DNA of 64,000 nucleotides, from positions 1-64,000 of the forward strand of contig NZ_MBSS01000012.1 in assembly GCF_001695855.1 (NCBI RefSeq), written 5' to 3'. The notes below the pieces were generated by a model. The model made no database searches. It saw only the letters and a list, made by a program, of their open reading frames with translations, and was not told the origin of the DNA. Positions 27,214 to 36,287 of this stretch are shown piece by piece. This stretch comes from Ensifer sp. LC163 (GTDB taxonomy: Bacteria > Pseudomonadota > Alphaproteobacteria > Rhizobiales > Rhizobiaceae). The first letter of the stretch is position 1. Each line of letters starts with the position of its first letter. The position numbers and the translations under genes are program-made.

Positions 27214-27241
27214 CTATAATGGTGCGCGGCGAGGCGCGCAA
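27214..27241 (-). promoter_or_regulatory. Probable gatCA promoter
   Basis: On the minus strand TTGCGC (27236-27241) and TTATAG (27214-27219) are 16 bases apart. The start would lie near 27207, giving a 25-base leader before gatC. The -10 stands out in GC-rich surroundings. Confidence 0.4.
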
Positions 27242-27276
27242 CGGGGGAATCACCCGATCGCTCGCCTGCCGCGGTG

Positions 27277-27296
27277 CTGACGGCCTTCGCCGTCAG
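27277..27296 (-). terminator. Stem-loop at the 3' end of the UPF0173 gene
   Basis: CTGACGGC-CTTC-GCCGTCAG is an 8-base perfect stem with a tetraloop that overlaps the stop codon at 27293-27295. There is no T run. It may end the upstream message or block exonucleases. Confidence 0.35.
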
Positions 27297-27997
27297 ACGC
27301 TTACGACGCCGCCGACGGCCGGTGTCGCGACCTTGGTCGAGGCGCTATCCATGCCCACAACGAAGTTTTCCGGCGTCTGGTCGATGATCGGGAAGGATCC
27401 GTAGTGGCAGGGAATGGCGGTCGAGAACTTGAAGTAGCGCTGGCAGGCGAGCGCGGCCACGGCGCCCCCCATGGTGAAGCGGTCGCCGATCGGAATAAGG
27501 CCGATCTCGGGCTGGTGCAGCTCTTCGATCAGAGCCATGTCCGAGAAGATGTCCGTGTCGCCCATATGGTAGAGCGTCGGTTCGTCCTCGAAATGCAGGA
27601 CCAGGCCGTTGGCATTGCCGAGCGAATGCGAAACGCCGTCTTCGGTAATCTGCGCCGAAGAATGCAGCGCGTTGACGAAGGTGGCGGAAAAGCCGGAGAG
27701 GTGGATGGTGCCGCCGGTATTGCCCGGCTCCATCGCCGAAACGCCCTGGCGACCGAGCCACATGCAGAGATCGAAGTTGGCAACGACCACCGCTCCCGTT
27801 TCCTTGGCGATGGCGACGGTGTCGCCAACATGGTCACCATGACCGTGCGTCAGGAGAATATGGGTAAGCCCGGCAGTCACCTCCTTGCGTTCGCTGTCAA
27901 GGAAGGCCGGGTTGCCGGTAAAGAAGGGATCGATCAGGATCTTCGACGTTGCCGTTTCGATGTGAAAGGCGGAATGGCCGAGCCATTTGATCTTCAT
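27293..27997 (-). CDS. UPF0173 metal-dependent hydrolase (metallo-beta-lactamase fold)
   Basis: This 234-residue cytosolic protein has the metallo-beta-lactamase fold. The metal motif [10 protein letters not shown] is near residue 50; other ligands lie in MGDTDIFSD and the C-terminal [12 protein letters not shown]. It begins [20 protein letters not shown], typical for UPF0173. The substrate is unknown for the family. The gene is divergent from ruvX, about 82 bases apart, and on the same strand upstream of gatC. Confidence 0.9.
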   Translation of the reverse strand: MKIKWLGHSAFHIETATSKILIDPFFTGNPAFLDSERKEVTAGLTHILLTHGHGDHVGDTVAIAKETGAVVVANFDLCMWLGRQGVSAMEPGNTGGTIHLSGFSATFVNALHSSAQITEDGVSHSLGNANGLVLHFEDEPTLYHMGDTDIFSDMALIEELHQPEIGLIPIGDRFTMGGAVAALACQRYFKFSTAIPCHYGSFPIIDQTPENFVVGMDSASTKVATPAVGGVVSV

Positions 27998-28079
27998 GAC
28001 GTTCTCCCAGATGATTTGTGCCTTGGAGCAGCTATATGGAACGAGACGAACACCTGCAAAGATCGAATCGGCAAATCAA

Positions 28080-28568
28080 ATGACAATTCTGACCATCGAA
28101 GAGCTCGCGAGCCAGCTTCAGCCCAATCAGGCCATCGCTGGCCTCGATCTTGGCACCAAGACGATCGGCCTCTCGGTATCCGACCTTGGACGCCGGATCG
28201 CGACACCGCGCGAAGTGATCCGACGCGTCAAGTTCGGCATCGATGCGGTGGCGCTTCTGGCGGCAGCCGAGAAGGAAAGGGTCGCCGCCTTCGTCATCGG
28301 CCTGCCGGTTAACATGGACGGCACCGAGGGACCGCGGTGTCAGGCGACCCGTGCTTTCGTGCGAAACATGGTCGAGAAGACGCCCCTGCCCTTCGTTTAC
28401 TGGGATGAACGGCTTTCGACGGTCGCGGCCGAGCGGGTGTTGATCGAGATGGACGTGTCACGCAAGAAGCGGGCCGAGCGCATCGACTCGGCCGCCGCAT
28501 CCTTCATTCTTCAAGGCGCGCTCGACAGGCTGGCGTCTCTTGCCAGGGACGGCGCACCAGCCGACTGA
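28080..28568 (+). CDS. ruvX: Putative pre-16S rRNA nuclease / Holliday-junction resolvase-like protein
   Basis: RuvX/YqgF is an RNase H-fold nuclease implicated in 16S rRNA 5'-end maturation. The 162-residue protein shows catalytic Asp in [18 protein letters not shown], the second acidic site region in [29 protein letters not shown], and a terminal Asp in [16 protein letters not shown]. The ATG at 28080 was chosen; the open frame extends upstream without family similarity. Its last 58 bases overlap the convergent DUF6105-like gene. Confidence 0.92.
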   Translation: MTILTIEELASQLQPNQAIAGLDLGTKTIGLSVSDLGRRIATPREVIRRVKFGIDAVALLAAAEKERVAAFVIGLPVNMDGTEGPRCQATRAFVRNMVEKTPLPFVYWDERLSTVAAERVLIEMDVSRKKRAERIDSAAASFILQGALDRLASLARDGAPAD

Positions 28569-28855
28569 ACGGCGCCTGCACCGAAACGGCGGCGATACCA
28601 GGCAGCAAGCTCGCGACGCTTGCGGAAGGCGACGATGCCGAGAACGATGAAGCTGTCGACAATGATGGCCCGCGCGACGAGCGGTGGAATGCTTTCCGGC
28701 GGAATGCCGAGCACGTTGCCATAGATCTGGAAGACCAGGTCATGGGTCTCGCGCGTCAGCATGAAGAAGCCGAAGCTCATGTCGTAATAGGAAAGGCCGT
28801 ACCAGGCGGCCAAAAGCATGACGGGGCATGCCCACAGGATCAGAAACCACTTCAT
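28511..28855 (-). CDS. Small inner-membrane protein, DUF6105-like
   Basis: This 114-residue protein has two predicted TM helices (about 1-20 and 62-80) separated by [20 protein letters not shown] and followed by a basic cytosolic tail ([16 protein letters not shown]). From memory it resembles DUF6105 of rhizobia; function unknown. Its ATG overlaps the stop of the upstream small membrane protein as ATGA, indicating translational coupling. It overlaps the ruvX 3' end by 58 bases in convergent orientation, which constrains both C-termini. Confidence 0.72.
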   Translation of the reverse strand: MKWFLILWACPVMLLAAWYGLSYYDMSFGFFMLTRETHDLVFQIYGNVLGIPPESIPPLVARAIIVDSFIVLGIVAFRKRRELAAWYRRRFGAGAVQSAGAPSLARDASLSSAP

Positions 28856-29007
28856 GCGGCCCCCCTTTCCGATATGCGTCGATAGAACAATGGATAGATC
28901 GCGCGATCTGCCAATACCAAGGCAAGCAGCACGATCGCGGGGACCACGATATCGAGCGCCAGTCCGGCGAAAAACATCATCATGATGATCAAAAGACCAG
29001 TTCTCAC
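28852..29007 (-). CDS. Small membrane protein, unknown
   Basis: A 51-residue protein from GTG 29007 (VRTGLLIIMMMFFAGLALDI), with one or two TM segments and a basic end ([11 protein letters not shown]). The start is set by GGAG seven bases before the GTG; a longer frame from ATG 29085 has a charged lead without such support. It overlaps the downstream DUF6105-like gene by four bases (ATGA), so the two are probably a coupled pair. I do not recognise a family. Confidence 0.55.
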   Translation of the reverse strand: MRTGLLIIMMMFFAGLALDIVVPAIVLLALVLADRAIYPLFYRRISERGAA

Positions 29008-29160
29008 CGAACCGCTCCGTTCCGGATTTCTTTGCGTTGCCCAGCCACTGTCCACGCTCGCCGGCGACCGCGCAATGTAAACCATTCGTTAAGGTTAATT
29101 TTCACAGGCTCCTGCCCGGCTGCGGTCAGCGCGGCCTCCCTCCAATGCGCCGTCCGTCAA

Positions 29161-29248
29161 ACCTGATGGGCGAAGGACGCTGCAAAGCTTGAAACTCGCG
29201 GCATGATTTCGTCTTAAATCGATTCCGGTTTGACGGATTATGCAGTAA
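29161..29248 (+). repeat. Composite rhizobial palindromic repeat, copy 3 (partial)
   Basis: The stretch resembles copy 1 from GAAGGACGCTGCAAAGC through GTCTTAAATCGATTCCGG to GGATTATGCAGTAA. Module one is largely missing. It ends 31 bases before the ATG of the AEC transporter gene, so it is probably inside that gene's promoter or leader. Confidence 0.7.
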
Positions 29249-29279
29249 CGGTGGGCCCTCTTCCCGCGCAGGCCCTGCC

Positions 29280-30215
29280 ATGATCATCGTCTTTGAAAGT
29301 ATCCTTCCCATCTTTCTTCTGGTGCTGCTCGGCGCATGGCTGAAACGCACGACGCTCGTCGATCAGAAGCTCTGGTTGGGCTTCGAACAGTTCGGCTATT
29401 ACATCCTCTTCCCCGCCCTCTTGTTTTCGACGCTGGCCCAGGCCGATTTTTCCGGCATGAAGGCGGACGCCACGGCGATCGCCACGATCGGCAGCGTCAG
29501 CCTGATGTCGATCTTCGTCCTTTTCCTCTGGCCGCTGTTTCGCAACAGAGAGGTTTCGGGCGCCTCCTTCACCTCCGTCTTCCAGACGGCGACACGGTGG
29601 AACGGATTCATGGCACTGGCGATCGCCCAAAAGCTCTACGGACCGATCGGACTGACGCTGACGGCACTGGTGATGACGCTCGTGATCATCCCGATCAATC
29701 TCTACAACGTCGGCGTGCTGGTTTGGTTCGGAGGCGGTAACCGCGATTTCCGGCGTTTCTTTGCCAAGATCGTCACCAATCCGTTAATCGTCGCATCAGT
29801 GCTGGGCATACTGTTCAACCTGACCGGCATAACCGTCTACGGGCCGGTGATGACGACCATCGACATGCTTGCGAGCGCCTCGCTCAGCCTCGGGCTGGTG
29901 ATGGTCGGAGCAGGACTGCGGGTGTCCGACGCGTTGAAGCCGAGCGGGTCGGCGCTGCTGGCCGTCTTCCTGAAGCTGATCGTCATGCCGGTGTTCATGG
30001 TGGGCGCCAGCTTCCTGCTCGGCATCCGCGGCGACGCGCTGTGCGTCATCGCGCTCGGCGCGGCCGTGCCCACCGCGATGAACGGCTATCTGCTGGCCAA
30101 ACAGATGGGCGGCGACGCCGAGCTTTATGCGGCGGTGGCGACGGTCCAGACCGTCGTCTCCTTCTTCACGATACCGCTGGTGCTATCGGTGACCGCTTAC
30201 GTGGCAGCCGGGTAG
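29280..30215 (+). CDS. AEC (auxin efflux carrier) family transporter
   Basis: This 311-residue inner-membrane permease of the AEC family (bile/arsenite/riboflavin superfamily) has about ten hydrophobic segments in two five-helix halves. Conserved elements: the N-terminal ILPIFLLVLLGAWLKR, FGYYILFPALLF, and in the second half SLGLVMVGAGLR and ALGAAVPTAMNGYLLAKQMG. Substrates of this family are small organic acids; the one here is unknown. Its last 19 bases overlap the convergent aidB-like gene. A palindromic repeat occupies its upstream region. Confidence 0.88.
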   Translation: MIIVFESILPIFLLVLLGAWLKRTTLVDQKLWLGFEQFGYYILFPALLFSTLAQADFSGMKADATAIATIGSVSLMSIFVLFLWPLFRNREVSGASFTSVFQTATRWNGFMALAIAQKLYGPIGLTLTALVMTLVIIPINLYNVGVLVWFGGGNRDFRRFFAKIVTNPLIVASVLGILFNLTGITVYGPVMTTIDMLASASLSLGLVMVGAGLRVSDALKPSGSALLAVFLKLIVMPVFMVGASFLLGIRGDALCVIALGAAVPTAMNGYLLAKQMGGDAELYAAVATVQTVVSFFTIPLVLSVTAYVAAG

Positions 30216-31849
30216 AGCAGATCGAGGATGTAGGCCGAATCGAAGCGCGAATCGAGCATGCCGTAAGTCGACCGCCATCCGGCGGCAAGGCGCGATTCGA
30301 GAAAGGCATCGGCGATGCGGCCGGCGCCAAGGCGATAGAGTTCGGCGGCAGCGGCAGCCAGCGCCAGTTGCTCGACGAGCATGCGGGCGGCCCCCTCGTC
30401 GCGCTCGCAGAGCGACATCGCCGCGCGCAGCACGTCGATGGTCTTGCGCCCCGCAGGCCCGAGATCGCGGCTGAGGACGGCAAACAGTTGCTCGAAAAGA
30501 TCCTTGCGCTTGAGCAGCACACGCAAGACATCCAGCGCCATGACGTTGCCGGAGCCTTCCCAGATGGCATTGACCGGCGCCTCGCGATAGTGCCGGGCCA
30601 GCGCCCGCTCTTCGACATAGCCGTTGCCGCCGAGGCATTCCATCGCTTCATAGATCAGTGCCGGGGCGATCTTGCAGCACCAGTATTTCGCAACCGGCGT
30701 CATGATGCGGGCATAGGCGGCCTCTTCGGCACTGCCGTGGGCCTTGTCGAAGGCATCGGCGAGGCGGAACGACAAGGCACTGGCAGCAGCAACGTCGAGC
30801 GCCATGTCGGCGAGAACCCGGGTCATCATCGGCTGGCCGACGAGCGGCTTGCCGAAGACCTTGCGGCCACGCGTATGGTGGACGGCCTCGGCGAGCGAGG
30901 CCCGCATGATGCCGGCGGACGCCAGCGCGCAATCGAGACGGGTCAGCGTCACCATGTCGAGAATGGTGCGGATGCCGGCATCAGGCGCGCCGAGCACGAA
31001 ACCGAACGTGTCGGAAAACTCGACTTCGGAGGATGCATTGGAGCGGTTGCCGAGCTTGTCCTTCAGACGTTGGAAGCGCAGGCCGTTGGCGGCACCGTCT
31101 TCCAGAAGCCGCGGCACGAGGAAGCAGCCGAGCCCGTCGCGGGTCTGCGCCAGCATGACGAAAGCATCGCTCATCGGCGCCGACATGAACCACTTGTGGC
31201 CGTTCAGACGGTAGATGCCCTCGCCCACCCGCTCGGCGGTCGAGGTGTTGGCGCGCACATCGGTACCGCCCTGCTTTTCCGTCATGCCCATGCCGACGGT
31301 GACCGCAGACTTCTGCATCCACGGCTTGTTCGACGAATCATATTTACGCGAGAGGATCTTCGGCGCCCATTCCTTCTGTACGGCTGGCGAAGCAGTGATC
31401 GCGGCCAGCGAGGCGCTGGTCATCGTCAGCGGGCAAAGATGGCCGCATTCCAGCTGAGCCGTCAGGTAGAAACGGATCGCTCTTGTCTTGTGCGACTGAT
31501 TGCGTTCGTCAGGCAGGTTTTCCCAGGCGGATGCATGCAGGCCCGAGGTCATGGAGCGGCGCATCAGGGCATGCCAGGCCGGATGGAACTCGACGACATC
31601 GAGGCGCTCGCCGCGCGGTCCATGCGTCTTCAGCTTCGGCACGCCTTCGTTGGCCATGCGCGCCAGTTCCTGCGCCTCCGGCGAGGTCACATAACGCCCG
31701 AGCGTATCGAACTCGTCGCGCAGGGCCTTCGTCATGCCCGACGTGATGTCCACGATCAGCGGATCGGAACGATAGGCATTGATGCCGGACCAGGGCTTGG
31801 GCTGGTTCAGCTCGGCGAGTTTCTGTTCGGTCCGGTTCATCTGATTCAT
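30197..31849 (-). CDS. aidB: AidB-like acyl-CoA dehydrogenase family protein
   Basis: This 550-residue flavoprotein of the acyl-CoA dehydrogenase superfamily is close in layout to AidB, the DNA-binding member of the E. coli adaptive response to alkylation. Motifs: MGMTEKQGGTDVRANTSTAE (flavin contact), YRLNGHKWFMSAPMSDAF, LDCALASAGIMRASLAEAVH and ECLGGNGYVEERALARHYRE, plus a basic C-terminal region. The catalytic base cannot be confirmed by eye. Isovaleryl-CoA dehydrogenase-like activity is an alternative. No ada or alkB gene is adjacent. The 3' end overlaps the AEC gene. Confidence 0.82.
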   Translation of the reverse strand: MNQMNRTEQKLAELNQPKPWSGINAYRSDPLIVDITSGMTKALRDEFDTLGRYVTSPEAQELARMANEGVPKLKTHGPRGERLDVVEFHPAWHALMRRSMTSGLHASAWENLPDERNQSHKTRAIRFYLTAQLECGHLCPLTMTSASLAAITASPAVQKEWAPKILSRKYDSSNKPWMQKSAVTVGMGMTEKQGGTDVRANTSTAERVGEGIYRLNGHKWFMSAPMSDAFVMLAQTRDGLGCFLVPRLLEDGAANGLRFQRLKDKLGNRSNASSEVEFSDTFGFVLGAPDAGIRTILDMVTLTRLDCALASAGIMRASLAEAVHHTRGRKVFGKPLVGQPMMTRVLADMALDVAAASALSFRLADAFDKAHGSAEEAAYARIMTPVAKYWCCKIAPALIYEAMECLGGNGYVEERALARHYREAPVNAIWEGSGNVMALDVLRVLLKRKDLFEQLFAVLSRDLGPAGRKTIDVLRAAMSLCERDEGAARMLVEQLALAAAAAELYRLGAGRIADAFLESRLAAGWRSTYGMLDSRFDSAYILDLLYPAAT

Positions 31850-32006
31850 GGGCCGGTTCTAGCGCAAGTTTGCCGACCACGAAACGGGGCCAGGGAAAGA
31901 TAGGATGCCGCACCCAAGTTTTCCGCGGAAGGGCTCGCGCACCGCTTGCCGTACCGGGGGGCAAGTCTTATAGAGCGAGCCACATTCCAGAGCGCAAGGG
32001 CGGCCC

Positions 32007-32948
32007 ATGACCACTTTCCCGCATCGCCACCTGCTCGGCATCAAAGGTCTCACGGAGCAGGACATCACCTACCTGCTCGATCGCGCCGATGAAGCCGTCA
32101 AGATCTCCCGTCAGAGGGAGAAGAAGACGTCCACCCTTCGAGGGCTGACGCAGATCAATCTCTTCTTTGAAGCGTCCACGAGGACACAATCCTCCTTCGA
32201 ACTTGCCGGCAAACGGCTTGGCGCCGACGTGATGAACATGTCGGTCGGCAACTCGTCGGTGAAGAAGGGCGAAACGCTGATCGATACGGCAATGACGCTG
32301 AACGCCATGCACCCCGACGTGCTGGTCGTGCGCCATTCCTCGGCGGGTGCCGCCGCACTTCTGGCGCAGAAGGTTTCCTGCTCGGTGGTCAATGCCGGCG
32401 ATGGCCAGCACGAGCATCCGACCCAGGCCCTGCTCGACGCGCTGACGATCCGCCGCATCAAGGGCAAGCTCTCGCGCATCATCGTGGCGATCTGTGGCGA
32501 CGTGCTGCATTCGCGCGTCGCGCGGTCCAACATCCTCCTGCTCAACCAGATGGGCGCACGGGTGCGCGTCGTCGCACCGGCGACGTTGCTTCCCTCAGGG
32601 ATCGCCGACATGGGCGTCGAGGTCTACCACTCGATGGCCGAGGGACTGAAGGATGCTGACGTGGTGATGATGCTGCGCCTGCAGCGCGAGCGCATGGCCG
32701 GCTCCTTCGTGCCGTCGGTGCGCGAGTACTTCCACTACTACGGCCTTGATGCCGAAAAACTGAAAGCCGCCAAGGACGACGCGCTCGTCATGCATCCGGG
32801 ACCGATGAACCGCGGCGTCGAAATCGCGTCCGAAATCGCCGACGGGCCTCAGAGCGTGATCGAGCAGCAGGTCGAGATGGGTGTCGCCGTGCGGATGGCG
32901 GTAATGGAAACGCTTCTTCTTTCCCAGAACCAGGGGCCGCGCGTATGA
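32007..32948 (+). CDS. pyrB: Aspartate carbamoyltransferase catalytic chain
   Basis: PyrB condenses carbamoyl phosphate with aspartate, the first committed step of pyrimidine synthesis. Its 313 residues match the family. The carbamoyl-phosphate site [20 protein letters not shown] is near residue 55. [34 protein letters not shown] and [17 protein letters not shown] follow, and the aspartate-domain loop [11 protein letters not shown] is near the end. Its stop overlaps the pyrC' start by four bases, and no pyrI is present, consistent with a PyrB-PyrC' complex. Confidence 0.97.
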   Translation: MTTFPHRHLLGIKGLTEQDITYLLDRADEAVKISRQREKKTSTLRGLTQINLFFEASTRTQSSFELAGKRLGADVMNMSVGNSSVKKGETLIDTAMTLNAMHPDVLVVRHSSAGAAALLAQKVSCSVVNAGDGQHEHPTQALLDALTIRRIKGKLSRIIVAICGDVLHSRVARSNILLLNQMGARVRVVAPATLLPSGIADMGVEVYHSMAEGLKDADVVMMLRLQRERMAGSFVPSVREYFHYYGLDAEKLKAAKDDALVMHPGPMNRGVEIASEIADGPQSVIEQQVEMGVAVRMAVMETLLLSQNQGPRV

Positions 32949-34237
32949 CCAGACCGCTCGTTCTTAGAAACCTTCGCATCGTCGATCCGTCCCGCAACCT
33001 CGACGAAACAGGCACGATCATCGTCGGCGACGATGGCCGCATCCTGGCAGCAGGCAAGGATGCGCTCAATCAGGGCACGCCGGATGGCGCCTTCGTCAAG
33101 GACTGCGATGGGCTGACAGCCGTCCCGGGCCTCGTCGACGCGCGTGTGTTTGTCGGCGAGCCAGGTGCCGAGCACCGCGAAACGATCGAATCGGCATCGC
33201 GCGCAGCAGCCGTCGGCGGCGTCACCTCCTTCATTTCGATGCCGGACACGGATCCTGTGATCGACGACATCGCGCTTGTCGAGTTCATGCAGAAGACCGC
33301 ACGCGACAAGGCACTCGTCAACGTCTATCCGGCAGCGGCGATGACCAAGGGTCTTGCCGGCGAAGAGATGACCGAGTTCGGCCTGCTGCGCGAGGCTGGC
33401 GCCGTCTGCTTTACCAACGGTCGCAAGGCGATCCACGATACGCTGATGCTGCGCCGCGCCATGACCTATGCCCGCGAGTTCGGCGCGGTGATCGCGCTTG
33501 AAACGCGTGACAAATATCTCGGCGCCAACGGCGTGATGAACGAGGGGCTGCTTGCAAGCTGGCTCGGCCTTGCCGGTGTGCCGCGCGAAGCGGAAATCGT
33601 CCCGCTCGAGCGCGACCTGCGTATCGCCGGCCTGACCAAGGCTGCCTACCACGCTGCCAACATCTCGGTTCCCGAATCCGCCGAGGCCGTTCAGACCGCC
33701 CGCGACCGCGGCGCCAACGTCACCTGCGGCATCTCGATCAATCATCTGACGCTCAACGAGAACGACATCGGCGAGTACCGGACCTTCTTCAAGCTCTCGC
33801 CGCCGCTGCGCCGCGAGGACGACCGCGTCGCGATGGCGGAAGCTCTAGCCAACGGCACCATCGACATCATCGTTTCCTCGCATGATCCGCAGGACGTCGA
33901 CACCAAGCGCCTGCCCTTCTCAGATGCGGAGAACGGCGCGATCGGGCTCGAGACAATGCTTGCCGCAGCGCTTCGCTTGCATAACAGCGGCCAGGTTCCG
34001 CTGATGCGACTTATCGATGCGATGTCGACGCGCCCGGCGACGATCTTCGGCCTGGATGCGGGCACCTTGAAGCCCGGCGCCAAGGCCGACATCACGGTCA
34101 TCGATCTCGAAGAGCCCTGGGTCCTCTACAAGGAAGCGATCGTTTCGCGGTCGAAGAACACGCCATTCGAAAATGCGCGCTTTACCGGACGGGTTGTGCA
34201 AACCTATGTTGCCGGCGAGCTTGTGCATTCGGCATAG
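32945..34237 (+). CDS. pyrC: Dihydroorotase-like protein lacking metal ligands (PyrC')
   Basis: A 430-residue amidohydrolase-fold protein at the dihydroorotase position. The diagnostic DxHxHxREPG reads [10 protein letters not shown] (residues 65-74), so both histidines are replaced (Arg67, Phe69). The usual HAED is LETR, and the DHAPH near the end is SSHDPQ. Zinc binding and catalysis are therefore unlikely. In Pseudomonas a similar inactive PyrC' is a required structural partner of PyrB. The overlap with pyrB (ATGA, 32945-32948) fits that role. An active dihydroorotase must be encoded elsewhere. Confidence 0.9.
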   Translation: MTRPLVLRNLRIVDPSRNLDETGTIIVGDDGRILAAGKDALNQGTPDGAFVKDCDGLTAVPGLVDARVFVGEPGAEHRETIESASRAAAVGGVTSFISMPDTDPVIDDIALVEFMQKTARDKALVNVYPAAAMTKGLAGEEMTEFGLLREAGAVCFTNGRKAIHDTLMLRRAMTYAREFGAVIALETRDKYLGANGVMNEGLLASWLGLAGVPREAEIVPLERDLRIAGLTKAAYHAANISVPESAEAVQTARDRGANVTCGISINHLTLNENDIGEYRTFFKLSPPLRREDDRVAMAEALANGTIDIIVSSHDPQDVDTKRLPFSDAENGAIGLETMLAAALRLHNSGQVPLMRLIDAMSTRPATIFGLDAGTLKPGAKADITVIDLEEPWVLYKEAIVSRSKNTPFENARFTGRVVQTYVAGELVHSA

Positions 34238-34264
34238 GCGACAGCGGTCGCGCGGGAGGAATCG

Positions 34265-34876
34265 GTGGATCTTTTTTCCTGGCAGCTCGGACTGCCCTCA
34301 ACAGTCTTGAGCCTTGCTTTCGGCTACCTGCTCGGCTCGATCCCCTTTGGGCTGATCCTCACGCGCATGGCCGGCCTCGGTGACGTCCGCAAGATCGGCT
34401 CGGGCAACATCGGCGCCACCAACGTTCTGCGGACCGGCAACAAGAAGCTTGCCGCCGCCACCCTGCTGCTTGACGCCTTGAAGGGCACGGCCGCAGCCGC
34501 GATCGCCTCTCTCTGGGGTATCGAAGCGGGCATCGCCGCGGGCCTTGCCGCCTTCCTCGGCCACCTCTTCCCCGTCTGGCTCGGTTTCAAGGGCGGCAAG
34601 GGCGTCGCCACCTATATCGGCGTGCTGCTCGGCCTCGTGCCGCTGATGGTTCTCGCCTTTGGGGCGATCTGGCTGGCGATGGCGAAAATCAGCCGCTACT
34701 CCTCGCTGTCGGCACTGGTTGCAACCGCAGTCATTCCGGTTGTACTCTATGTCACGGGACACGAGAAAGTCGCCCTGCTGTTTGCGGTCATGACCCTGAT
34801 CACGTGGGTGAAACATCGCGCCAACATCCAGCGGCTGCTTGCAGGCACCGAAAGCAAGATCGGAGACAAGCGATAA
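34265..34876 (+). CDS. plsY: Acyl-phosphate:glycerol-3-phosphate acyltransferase
   Basis: PlsY makes lysophosphatidic acid from acyl-phosphate and glycerol-3-phosphate, the first step of phospholipid synthesis. The 203-residue inner-membrane protein has about seven hydrophobic segments and the three PlsY motifs: [14 protein letters not shown], the [20 protein letters not shown] block, and the later loop [11 protein letters not shown]. It starts with GTG 34265 after GGAGGAATC, a strong ribosome binding site. The stop shares bases with the dprA start (TAATG). Confidence 0.95.
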   Translation: MDLFSWQLGLPSTVLSLAFGYLLGSIPFGLILTRMAGLGDVRKIGSGNIGATNVLRTGNKKLAAATLLLDALKGTAAAAIASLWGIEAGIAAGLAAFLGHLFPVWLGFKGGKGVATYIGVLLGLVPLMVLAFGAIWLAMAKISRYSSLSALVATAVIPVVLYVTGHEKVALLFAVMTLITWVKHRANIQRLLAGTESKIGDKR

Positions 34877-36027
34877 TGTTGGACGTCAGTGCACGACGAA
34901 CCGGAGTTGCGCTGACCGAACGACAGAAGATTTCCTGGCTGCGACTGATCCGCAGCGACAATGTCGGCCCCGCCACGTTCCGCGACCTCATCAATCACTT
35001 CGGCACCGCCGAGGCAGCGCTCGACGCTTTGCCCGAACTGTCCCGGCGCGGCGCTGGAGCGCGGACGTTCCGCGTCGCCACCATGGCGGAGGCGGAGCGA
35101 GAACTCGAAATCGCTCATCGTCTTGGCGCGACCTTCGTCGGCATCGGCGAACCAAACTACCCTTTCGCCCTTCGTCAGATCGATGGTGCTCCTCCTCTTC
35201 TCGCCGTCAAAGGCAACCTTAACGCCCCGACGCGATCCTCCCTCGGCATCGTCGGCTCGCGCAACGCCTCGGTCAGTGGCGCCAAGTTCGCAGCGATGAT
35301 CGCGCGCGATGCCGGGCGAGCCGGCTATGTGATCACTTCAGGACTTGCGCGCGGCATCGACACCGCCGCCCACAGGGCAAGCCTGGAGAGCGGAACGATC
35401 GCGGTGCTTGCCGGCGGTATCGACCGGCCATATCCGCCGGAGAATGTCGGACTGCTCAACGATATCATGGCGGGCCAAGGCCTGGCGGTCAGCGAGATGC
35501 CGTTCGGCTGGGAGCCGCGCGCTCGCGATTTTCCCAGGCGCAACCGACTGATTGCCGGCATCAGTCTCGGCGTGACGATCGTCGAGGCGGCCACCCGGTC
35601 CGGTTCCTTGATCACGGCCCGCTATGCCGCCGATTTCGGTCGCCTGGTGTTTGCCGTTCCCGGCTCTCCACTCGATCCGCGCTGTCATGGAACCAACGAC
35701 CTGCTCAAACAGGGCGCCATCGTCACGACGACATCGGACGACGTAATCGACGCGCTTGCGCCTCTCAGCCAATACAAGCTGCCGTTGTCGGCAGGAGCCG
35801 AGGAGCCGGGCTTTGAAACCCCGTCGAGACAGGCGGTGCCGCTCGGTGACGGCGACCGCGCGGCGATCATCGACGCACTCGGCCCGACACCGGCCGAGGT
35901 CGACGATGTCATTCGCCACACCGGATTGCCTGCAGCTGAAGTCTATCTCGTGCTGCTTGAACTTGACCTTGGCGGACGCCTTAGCCGCCACGCAGGCGGA
36001 CTCGTGTCGCTCAATACGGACCAATAA
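34876..36027 (+). CDS. dprA: DNA-processing protein DprA/Smf
   Basis: DprA binds incoming single-stranded DNA and loads RecA during transformation; its role in rhizobia, which lack known competence, is unclear. The 383-residue protein has an N-terminal SAM-like helical region (about 15-80) and a Rossmann-like domain with LGIVGSRNASVSGAKFAA, SGLARGIDTAAHRASL, VLAGGIDRPYPPEN and FPRRNRLIAGIS. A C-terminal winged helix (about 310-375) follows. It begins at ATG 34876, overlapping the plsY stop by one base, so translation is coupled. Confidence 0.94.
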   Translation: MLDVSARRTGVALTERQKISWLRLIRSDNVGPATFRDLINHFGTAEAALDALPELSRRGAGARTFRVATMAEAERELEIAHRLGATFVGIGEPNYPFALRQIDGAPPLLAVKGNLNAPTRSSLGIVGSRNASVSGAKFAAMIARDAGRAGYVITSGLARGIDTAAHRASLESGTIAVLAGGIDRPYPPENVGLLNDIMAGQGLAVSEMPFGWEPRARDFPRRNRLIAGISLGVTIVEAATRSGSLITARYAADFGRLVFAVPGSPLDPRCHGTNDLLKQGAIVTTTSDDVIDALAPLSQYKLPLSAGAEEPGFETPSRQAVPLGDGDRAAIIDALGPTPAEVDDVIRHTGLPAAEVYLVLLELDLGGRLSRHAGGLVSLNTDQ

Positions 36028-36287
36028 AACTTCTTGTTTGTGCGCTGTCGAGTCAGCAACCGACGACACAAAAGCACATTCGCAGATACGAAGGAAACAC
36101 GGCCGACTCAATCGGAAAGCGACATAATTATCTATTCTCGCAATGGCTGCATAACGCAGCGCTGTCGCTATTTTGAATGAAACCCCTTGACCCCGCTCGA
36201 ATCCCTGTCCATTTCGGGGCATCGATATTCGGCGACGCTCGGTGCGAACAGCGCTGACGCAAGACCAAACCCGGTTGTCTCAGAAAA

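Noticed and set aside
30041-31903. 620-codon open frame opposite the aidB-like gene
   Set aside because: It overlaps the real AEC gene end and the whole aidB frame and shows no domain; an artefact of third-position GC.
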